Positions 1 to 4,753 of a DNA stretch of 5,838 nucleotides are shown piece after piece. Under the pieces are notes generated by a model. That model had not been told where the DNA came from. It saw only the letters and a list, made by a program, of their open reading frames with translations, and searched no databases. The DNA is taken from NCBI GenBank assembly GCA_022709485.1, contig JAKLIS010000106.1:1-5838 (forward strand), written 5' to 3'. Position 1 is the stretch's first letter. The number at the start of each line of letters is the position of its first letter. This DNA is from Elusimicrobiota bacterium (GTDB taxonomy: Bacteria; Elusimicrobiota; Elusimicrobia; F11). A program made the position numbers and the translations under genes.

Positions 1-279
1 GGCTTTAACAAAGGGCGTCGCTTGGCGGTAAATTCCCTCCTTCTCTAAAGGAAGGCTCTGTGGGCGGAAGATGTTGTTTTTATTGGGGAAGGAATGGGAA
101 GGGCTTTTCAAAGAGGCGAAAAAGGAGGCAGACGGGTGGAGAAGTTTTTGACGTTCGGCCCAAAATTGGGATTCCCCCGCGTAACAAAACACAGCGCTCT
201 GGAGAAAAAATAAAATCCCCAGTCCCCCAGCCATAACTTTTTTGGCAGGGCCTCCAAAAACGTCGTTTTTTAAATTCAT
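1..279 (-). CDS. Secreted protein of unknown function, N-terminal 93 residues only
   Basis: An open frame runs from an ATG at 279 down to base 1 without a stop, so the gene continues past the left edge. The start of the product reads MNLKNDVFGGPAKKVMAGG. It has the layout of a Sec signal peptide: basic residues K4, K13 and K14, a hydrophobic core at about residues 15-31 (including LGILFFLQ), then CYA before GES, which suits signal peptidase I cleavage after A34. The cysteine at 32 is preceded by VF, which is a poor lipobox, so a lipoprotein is unlikely. The visible mature part begins around SQFWAERQKLLH and is rich in Ser, Pro, Phe and Lys; I recognise no domain. AGGA lies very close to the ATG; an in-frame ATG at 234 (M16) is an alternative start but would lose the basic n-region. 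It is separated from rpoD by 205 bases and has its own candidate promoter. That this is a real gene is likely; its function is unknown. Confidence 0.65.
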   Translation of the reverse strand, partial: MNLKNDVFGGPAKKVMAGGLGILFFLQSAVFCYAGESQFWAERQKLLHPSASFFASLKSPSHSFPNKNNIFRPQSLPLEKEGIYRQATPFVKA

Positions 280-326
280 TTTCCTGAAATTAGGAAGGCA
301 AAGACCCACTTGCTTGGAACTATGTA

Positions 327-335
327 TTTATACCA
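327..335 (-). promoter_or_regulatory. Candidate extended -10 promoter for the left-edge secreted-protein gene
   Basis: On the minus strand this reads TGGTATAAA, matching the extended -10 pattern TGnTATAAT except for the last base. No convincing TTGACA-like -35 box is visible 16-18 bases upstream, which is usual for extended -10 promoters. The predicted transcript would start near 319-320, leaving a leader of about 40 bases before the ATG at 279. It is placed after the palindrome, so it would separate this gene from rpoD. The call rests on sequence match and position only. Confidence 0.4.
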
Positions 336-401
336 ATCAGGAATTAAATTCACCTTAAGATGTTGTGAATGAGATGTAACAAGAAGCCGCTAGCAGGGGA
401 A

Positions 402-467
402 GAAGGGGTCAAGTCGCTACATGACTCATTTTTTAAAAAATGAGTCATGTAGCGACTTGACCCCTTC
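402..467. repeat. Perfect 66-base palindrome downstream of rpoD (REP/MITE-like)
   Basis: Bases 402-434 are the exact reverse complement of 435-467: two 33-base arms with no mismatch and no spacer, meeting at TTTTTTAAAAAA. Each arm runs GAAGGGGTCAAGTCG, then CTACATGACTCATTTTTT. Within an arm, AGTC and GACT flank seven bases and could form a small secondary hairpin. Symmetry breaks immediately outside the arms. The element begins 18 bases after the rpoD stop codon and lies between two genes of the same direction. Transcribed either way it would fold into a stem of about 30 base pairs with a tiny loop, which could protect the rpoD 3' end or impede polymerase. The base following on the rpoD transcript side is part of UUCCCC rather than a U-run, so intrinsic termination is not supported. 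The layout resembles short inverted elements moved by REP-associated or IS200-like transposases, but no transposase is present here. Confidence 0.97.
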
Positions 468-484
468 CTTGACCCATTCTTTGG

Positions 485-2224
485 TTAGCCTTCGAGGTAT
501 TCCTTGAGAACCCGGCTTCTGGACGGATGCCGGAGTTTTCGGATGGCTTTAGCTTCGATTTGGCGCACCCGTTCGCGCGTGACGTTAAAGATGCGTCCCA
601 ATTCCTCAAGCGTCCGGGGATATCCCGTGCCGATTCCAAATCGGAGCCGGATGATCTGAGCTTCTCTCTCGCTCAAGGTGGAAAGAGCCCGTTCCACTTC
701 CCGGTGCCGCAGGAAATCTTGGGCTCCTTCGGAGGGCTCGGCGCTGGCCTCATCTTGAATAAAATCCTCAAGATAGGAGTCGTCGTCTTCTCCGACGGGC
801 GTGGAGAGAGAAACGGGGTCTTGCATGATTCGCAAAATCCCCCGGACCTTATCGACGGAAAGCCGGAGCGCCTTTGAGTATTCCTCAATGGTGGGTTCGC
901 GGCCTTGTTCCTGCCGGAACCGCCGGGCCACCTTGGAAAGCTTCGAAATGATTTCCTTCATGTGGACGGGAATACGGATGGTGCGCGCTTGGTCGGCAAT
1001 TGCGCGGTTAATGGATTGGCGAATCCACCACGTGGCATAGGTCGAGAATTTGAAACCTCTCCGCCATTCAAATTTTTCAACGGCTTTAATAAGGCCCAGT
1101 CCCCCTTCCTGAATTAAATCCGGAAGTTCGAGATTGGAAGCGCCCACATGCTTTTTGGCAATGGACACCACCAGCCTTAAGTTCGCCCGAATGAGCTTCA
1201 ATTTATCTTTAAGGATGGCCTCTTCCAGCTCCCGGATTTTATAATCCAGATCCAAGAGATGGTCCCGGGTGACAGGGAGGACTTGCAGAATTCTTATCCG
1301 GCGATTGGTCACATTTTGAATGTTCACCATGGTCGCTTCAATGGCGGTGAGCATGTAGCCGGTCGCTTTTTTAAAGGCGGCAGAAGTGATCTTTTTGTTC
1401 ACCACTTTTTCATATAGAGCGAGAATTTCGTCGGTGGGCATGTTCAAACGCTTCTCGTAACGGCTCAACTCATCTTCACATTCGATTATTTTGGCGGCGA
1501 TGGTTTTAATCTTATTGGTGAGCCGTTTAATTTTCTCCTGATTCAAGTTCAAACTGACGATGCTGTTGACGATTGTTTTCTTTTCGAATTCAATCTTCAT
1601 TTGGAACTTGGCCTTCATGGTGGAGGAAATCCCCGATTGATTCATCTTTTCCTCGTATCCATTAATAATTTTTTCGCTTTTCTGAATAATATGAGCAACC
1701 GTTTTCACTTTCTGGCGCATGCGGGAGAGTTCCGCGCTCGTTTTCCGGCCGCGCGGCATGAGTTCTTTGGGCGTCATTTCCTGCTGCTCCAAAAGGGTTT
1801 CCCAGTTGGAAATTTCGCGCAAGGTGATGGGCGACTGAAGAACCAAAAGCCTCAGTTCTTTTTCATGCTCTTTTATGTTTCTCGAAAGGGTGACTTCTTC
1901 CTCTCGCGTCAGAAGCGGAACCCGACCCATCTCGGACAAATACATCCGGATGGAATTCTGGGTATCCAGCTCAATTTCAGGCTGCGGTGTAGCGCCTTCA
2001 ACCTGATCAGAAATTGGACGGGTGGAACTTTCAGATTCGAGAACCTGGATCCCCATTTCTTCGAGGGTTCCAAAAAAGTTATCCAGATCTTCAGGCGTGG
2101 TGCTTTCCGGAAGGCGGCGCATGATCTCCTCATACGTTAGATAGCCGGCCTCCTTTCCCTGATTGATCAAGGACTGAATTAAGGCATTGTTGTCGATGAT
2201 CGAACGACCTTGTTTTTGAATCAT
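485..2224 (-). CDS. rpoD: RNA polymerase primary sigma factor (sigma-70, RpoD)
   Basis: This is the group 1 sigma factor that directs RNA polymerase to housekeeping promoters. The 579-residue product has every expected part in order. Region 1.1 is at about 13-63 ([20 protein letters not shown]). Region 1.2 is at about 86-120 ([20 protein letters not shown]). A lysine/glutamate-rich non-conserved region spans about 125-330. Region 2 covers about 335-425, with the core-binding and -10 reading segment [20 protein letters not shown] followed by [11 protein letters not shown]. Region 3 is at about 425-500, and region 4 at about 508-575, with helix-turn-helix [20 protein letters not shown] contacting the -35 element. 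The 2.3-2.4 segment is almost identical to the E. coli pattern, so promoter preference should be standard. The full region 1.1 argues against a group 2 or alternative factor. The ATG at 2224 is backed by a strong ribosome binding site. The gene is last in rpsU-dnaG-rpoD, 39 bases after dnaG, and no T-rich terminator follows it. Confidence 0.98.
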   Translation of the reverse strand: MIQKQGRSIIDNNALIQSLINQGKEAGYLTYEEIMRRLPESTTPEDLDNFFGTLEEMGIQVLESESSTRPISDQVEGATPQPEIELDTQNSIRMYLSEMGRVPLLTREEEVTLSRNIKEHEKELRLLVLQSPITLREISNWETLLEQQEMTPKELMPRGRKTSAELSRMRQKVKTVAHIIQKSEKIINGYEEKMNQSGISSTMKAKFQMKIEFEKKTIVNSIVSLNLNQEKIKRLTNKIKTIAAKIIECEDELSRYEKRLNMPTDEILALYEKVVNKKITSAAFKKATGYMLTAIEATMVNIQNVTNRRIRILQVLPVTRDHLLDLDYKIRELEEAILKDKLKLIRANLRLVVSIAKKHVGASNLELPDLIQEGGLGLIKAVEKFEWRRGFKFSTYATWWIRQSINRAIADQARTIRIPVHMKEIISKLSKVARRFRQEQGREPTIEEYSKALRLSVDKVRGILRIMQDPVSLSTPVGEDDDSYLEDFIQDEASAEPSEGAQDFLRHREVERALSTLSEREAQIIRLRFGIGTGYPRTLEELGRIFNVTRERVRQIEAKAIRKLRHPSRSRVLKEYLEG

Positions 2225-2230
2225 TTATTC

Positions 2231-2239
2231 TTCTCCCTT
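2231..2239 (-). promoter_or_regulatory. Strong ribosome binding site of rpoD
   Basis: The minus strand reads AAGGGAGAA, with the GGGAG core eight bases before the ATG at 2224. It is a much better Shine-Dalgarno match than anything in front of dnaG in the same operon. It fixes the rpoD start and is consistent with the sigma factor being made in larger amounts than primase from a shared transcript. Confidence 0.75.
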
Positions 2240-2263
2240 ACTCGTTTTAAATTCGCGTCTTGA

Positions 2264-4060
2264 TTACTCTAAAATCGGCACGGCGGCAGAGCCTTTCAAT
2301 TTCTGAAGAAGGCCTTTGTATTCTTTCAATTCTTCCGGGCTCATCTGGCCCGTCGCGATTTGCTGGCTAAGCTGGGCCAAACGGCGGCGATCGTTCTGAA
2401 TCCGGATGCTACGAATGAGTTGCTCTTTTCTTTCAAAGGGCTCGGGAAAGCTCTTTTCTTCCAGTGTCAGATGAACCAGCCATTGTTTCACGGACTCATC
2501 GACTTCATCTAAAAATTTAACGACCGCCACTTTTAAACCGGCCTCAATTTCCCGCTTAATTAGTTTAAAAACCAGCCGGCATTTGGCGTCCAATAACTCA
2601 TCGGAATGAATATCCATTCCCTGAACCACTTCAGGGACCTGAATCATGAGCTCAATTAATTCTTCCTCGGCGGAAGAAAGCGGATTTTTAACTTCCCGCG
2701 CGCGCTCTTTCGGTCTATTATTTTTAACAGCCCCCGCGCTCTTGAGTTCCTTCTCAAGGGAGTCCGAATTCAATCCCAGTTTTCCGCTTGCTTTGTGGAG
2801 CCATTCCGTCTGCAAAATCTGATCCGGGGACATCGAAATCAACTTCACTAAATTCTTGGCTGCCAGCACCCGATCCTTAAAAGACACTTCCGTTTGATTG
2901 ATGTTTCCCACCAGATAATCCACAAAATCCGGGGATTTTCTGATGATTTCATCAAAATACTCTTTCCCATGCTGGAGGATGATTTCATCCGGGTCCTTTT
3001 TCACTGGAATGACCGCGACTCGGGGAAACAATCCCTCTTTTAAAACCGGCTCAAGGCCTCTCTCCGCGGCCTGATATCCCGCGGCGTCGGGATCAAAGAA
3101 GGCCACAACTTCGTCGCAGTACCGCCGAAGTAAATGCGTGTGATCTCTTGTTAATGCGGTCCCGAGCGTGGCCACCCCTTCCGAAAAACCGCCTTCGTGA
3201 GTCCCCACCACGTCCATGTAACCTTCGAAAATCACCACTCGTCGACTTTTGAGGATCGCGTCTTTTCCTTGGAAAAGACCGTAAAGGAGTTTTCCTTTTG
3301 AAAAAACGGGTGAATCCGGCGAATTAATGTATTTCGGCGCCTCACCCGATTCAGAAGACGCTTCGTCGGCGAAAAACTTCTTTTTGGTTTTGGGCAGGGT
3401 CCGTCCCCCAAAACCGACGACGTGGCCAAAATTGTCAAATATGGGAAAGATCAAACGCCCGTAAAGCGGGTCGTAAAACCGGCCGCTCTGGGATCGGGCC
3501 GCAAGTCCCGCCTGCCGGCATAAATCCACTGAAAACCCTTTGGCCACCAAGGTCTCAAAAGCGCTGGCCGTTTGAAAAGGCGCCATTCCCAGCCTAAATT
3601 TTTGAGCCACCCGATCCGAGATTCCTCTTTCTTTGAGGTACGCCAGGGCGGTTGCCCCTTCCGGCTTGTCCCACAGATGTTCCTCATAAAAGGCCATGGC
3701 CCTTTCAAGAAGCCGCAAAATCTGTTCCCGAACCGTTTCCGGCTCCTTCGATTTTTGACGAGAATCGTCTTTTTTCAATACAATTCCCGCTCGGCTTGCG
3801 AGCTTCTCCAACGCTTCAGTAAAACTCACATTCTCAATCTTGGAGACGAAACTTATCACGTCTCCCGATTCGCCGCATCCAAAACACTTAAAAATTCCCT
3901 TCTCCGGATGAACAAAAAACGACGGCGTCTTCTCCGTGTGAAACGGACAGAGCCCCTTCATTGATCGCCCGGAGGCTTTCAGGGACGGCACGAATTCCCT
4001 GATAACGTCCGCGATATCCAGGGCAAATCGCACTTGATCTATTTGTTCTCGCGTGAACAT
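2264..4060 (-). CDS. dnaG: DNA primase DnaG
   Basis: DnaG synthesises RNA primers for the replisome and is recruited by the replicative helicase. The 598-residue product is a normal length and complete. The N-terminal zinc-binding domain has the CHC2 ligands C38, H41, C59 and C62 in CPFHTEKTPSF and FKCFGCGESGD. The RNA-polymerase-like core at about 120-260 carries YGRLIFPIFDNFGHVVGFGG and PKYINSPDSPVFSKGKLLYG. The Toprim fold follows, with the metal-binding glutamate E279 in EGYMDV and the aspartates D323 and D325 in FFDPDAAG. Many primases have DGD here, so proline at 324 is a mild departure that keeps both acids. Residues from about 460 to the end match the position of the helicase-interaction domain, which is poorly conserved in the family. 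The ATG at 4060 gives the standard N-terminus (MFTREQIDQVRFALDIADVI). No good Shine-Dalgarno precedes it: the nearest, GAGGT, is 18 bases away. Weak translation is a known feature of E. coli dnaG. The gene lies between rpsU and rpoD. Confidence 0.98.
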   Translation of the reverse strand: MFTREQIDQVRFALDIADVIREFVPSLKASGRSMKGLCPFHTEKTPSFFVHPEKGIFKCFGCGESGDVISFVSKIENVSFTEALEKLASRAGIVLKKDDSRQKSKEPETVREQILRLLERAMAFYEEHLWDKPEGATALAYLKERGISDRVAQKFRLGMAPFQTASAFETLVAKGFSVDLCRQAGLAARSQSGRFYDPLYGRLIFPIFDNFGHVVGFGGRTLPKTKKKFFADEASSESGEAPKYINSPDSPVFSKGKLLYGLFQGKDAILKSRRVVIFEGYMDVVGTHEGGFSEGVATLGTALTRDHTHLLRRYCDEVVAFFDPDAAGYQAAERGLEPVLKEGLFPRVAVIPVKKDPDEIILQHGKEYFDEIIRKSPDFVDYLVGNINQTEVSFKDRVLAAKNLVKLISMSPDQILQTEWLHKASGKLGLNSDSLEKELKSAGAVKNNRPKERAREVKNPLSSAEEELIELMIQVPEVVQGMDIHSDELLDAKCRLVFKLIKREIEAGLKVAVVKFLDEVDESVKQWLVHLTLEEKSFPEPFERKEQLIRSIRIQNDRRRLAQLSQQIATGQMSPEELKEYKGLLQKLKGSAAVPILE

Positions 4061-4082
4061 AAGTTTAGGGAAATATATACCT

Positions 4083-4108
4083 CGTCCCGAACTGTACAGC
4101 CAGGGTCG
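4083..4108 (-). other. Imperfect hairpin in the rpsU-dnaG gap
   Basis: On the minus strand the sequence folds as a symmetrical stem: CG pairs with CG, an A-A mismatch, CCC with GGG, a U-C mismatch, GG with UU wobbles, CU with AG, and a GUAC loop. It is 40 bases after the rpsU stop codon and ends 22 bases before the dnaG start. The following bases (AGGTATATATTT) are A/T-rich but hold no run of Ts, so it is a weak terminator candidate at best. In E. coli a partial terminator lies in this same gap and reduces primase expression relative to bS21. A similar attenuating or processing role here is inferred from position only. Confidence 0.3.
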
Positions 4109-4148
4109 ATTTACACAACGGATTTAAGTCTGAAGCGGTGAGAACGAA

Positions 4149-4352
4149 TTATCTGTAACGGTATTGGCGCATGGATTTGCGCTTTACTTTCCGTCTGGAT
4201 TCCGCAAGCTTTCTTTTCTTGCGGACTGAGGGTGATTCGTAAAATTCACGCCGTTTAATTTCCTGCATAATGCCGTTTCTTTCGCATTCGCGTTTGAACC
4301 GGCGCAGAGCGTCTTCGATGGATTCTCCTTCTCGAACTTTAACAGTAACCAC
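4149..4352 (-). CDS. rpsU: 30S ribosomal protein bS21
   Basis: bS21 binds the platform of the small ribosomal subunit near the 3' end of 16S rRNA and assists initiation. The 67-residue product is a normal length and has the family core [20 protein letters not shown] followed by [20 protein letters not shown]. The C-terminus is very basic ([15 protein letters not shown]). The start is GTG at 4352, immediately after an in-frame TAA, so upstream ATG codons at 4361 and 4367 cannot belong to it. GGTGAT at 4360-4365, seven bases before the GTG, is complementary to the AUCACC stretch of the usual 16S 3' tail and supports this start. It is the first gene of the rpsU-dnaG-rpoD cluster and lies 47 bases after hinT. 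Confidence 0.97.
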   Translation of the reverse strand: MVTVKVREGESIEDALRRFKRECERNGIMQEIKRREFYESPSVRKKRKLAESRRKVKRKSMRQYRYR

Positions 4353-4380
4353 TTAAAACATCACCATCCTTTTGATTATA
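4353..4380 (-). promoter_or_regulatory. rpsU leader: extended split Shine-Dalgarno, four-codon mini-ORF and a -10-like box
   Basis: The minus strand carries AAGGATGGTGAT in front of rpsU. This equals the complement of the usual 16S tail (AAGGAGGTGAT) with one T inserted. The inserted T creates an ATG, giving a short frame ATG GTG ATG TTT TAA (4367-4353) that stops directly before the rpsU GTG. A consensus -10 hexamer TATAAT lies at 4375-4380, but no TTGACA-like box is seen upstream. A transcript starting about seven bases after it would lose most of the AAGGA part of the leader. The Shine-Dalgarno reading is more secure than the promoter reading. Confidence 0.4.
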
Positions 4381-4399
4381 GGTGTAAATTGAGCCTCAT

Positions 4400-4744
4400 T
4401 TAGCCCGGAGGCCAGCTCATCGGCCGGCCGCCCAGGACATGGAAGTGTAGGTGGTTCACTGTCTGCCCACCGTTTTTCCCGTCATTGGCCACCACCCGAA
4501 AACCATCTGCCGACAACTTCTCATCTTTTGTGACTTTGAGGATGGCGGAAAATATTTCCCGCATCATCGACAAGTCGGTTTCCTCAGATGAGGACAGATT
4601 TTCAATATGTTTTTTGGGTATGACCAAAACATGGACAGGCGCTTGAGGATTCAGGTCCCTGAAGACGACCACATGATCGTTTTGGTGGACGATTTTCGCG
4701 GAAACCTCGCCGGAAGCGATTTTACAGAAAATGCAACCTGCCAT
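4400..4744 (-). CDS. hinT: Histidine triad (HIT) nucleotide-binding protein, HINT branch
   Basis: This is a small cytoplasmic purine-nucleoside phosphoramidate hydrolase. Family members form dimers and remove AMP from amino groups, including adenylates leaking from lysyl-tRNA synthetase. The 114-residue product opens with MAGCIFCKIASGEVSAKIV, contains LNPQAPVHVLVIPKKHIENL, and carries the catalytic triad H98, H100 and H102 in VNHLHFHVLGGRPM. It ends in WPPG, the same C-terminal tetrapeptide as animal HINT1, which places it in the HINT branch rather than Fhit or GalT. The ATG at 4744 gives the usual family N-terminus. A TTG at 4753, directly after the mtaB stop codon, would add MPA, and AAAGG lies five bases before it, so that start is also possible. 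The zinc-ligand pattern of some HINTs is only partly present (C4 and C7). It sits in an apparent operon after mtaB and before rpsU. Confidence 0.95.
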   Translation of the reverse strand: MAGCIFCKIASGEVSAKIVHQNDHVVVFRDLNPQAPVHVLVIPKKHIENLSSSEETDLSMMREIFSAILKVTKDEKLSADGFRVVANDGKNGGQTVNHLHFHVLGGRPMSWPPG

Positions 4745-4753
4745 GGCCGGCAA

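Noticed and set aside
402..467. Palindrome read as a standard rho-independent terminator
   Set aside because: The stem is far longer than usual, the T-run lies at the tip rather than after the stem, and the downstream bases on either strand are not T-rich.
445..639. Minus-strand 64-codon frame overlapping the rpoD end and half of the palindrome
   Set aside because: It is out of frame with rpoD, overlaps its conserved region 4, and its tail is only palindrome sequence. No supporting initiation signal.
1601..2140. Plus-strand open frame of 179 codons opposite rpoD
   Set aside because: It lies wholly inside rpoD on the other strand, its translation has no recognisable domain, and rpoD is certain. 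It is a shadow of the sigma-factor coding sequence, as are the other plus-strand frames opposite rpoD and dnaG.
485..2224. Alternative sigma factor (RpoS- or RpoH-like)
   Set aside because: Region 1.1, the long non-conserved region, near-invariant regions 2.3-2.4 and 4.2, and the rpsU-dnaG context all mark the primary factor.
4353..4367. ATG at 4367 or 4361 as the real rpsU start
   Set aside because: Both are in frame but a TAA stop lies directly before the GTG at 4352, so they cannot extend bS21.
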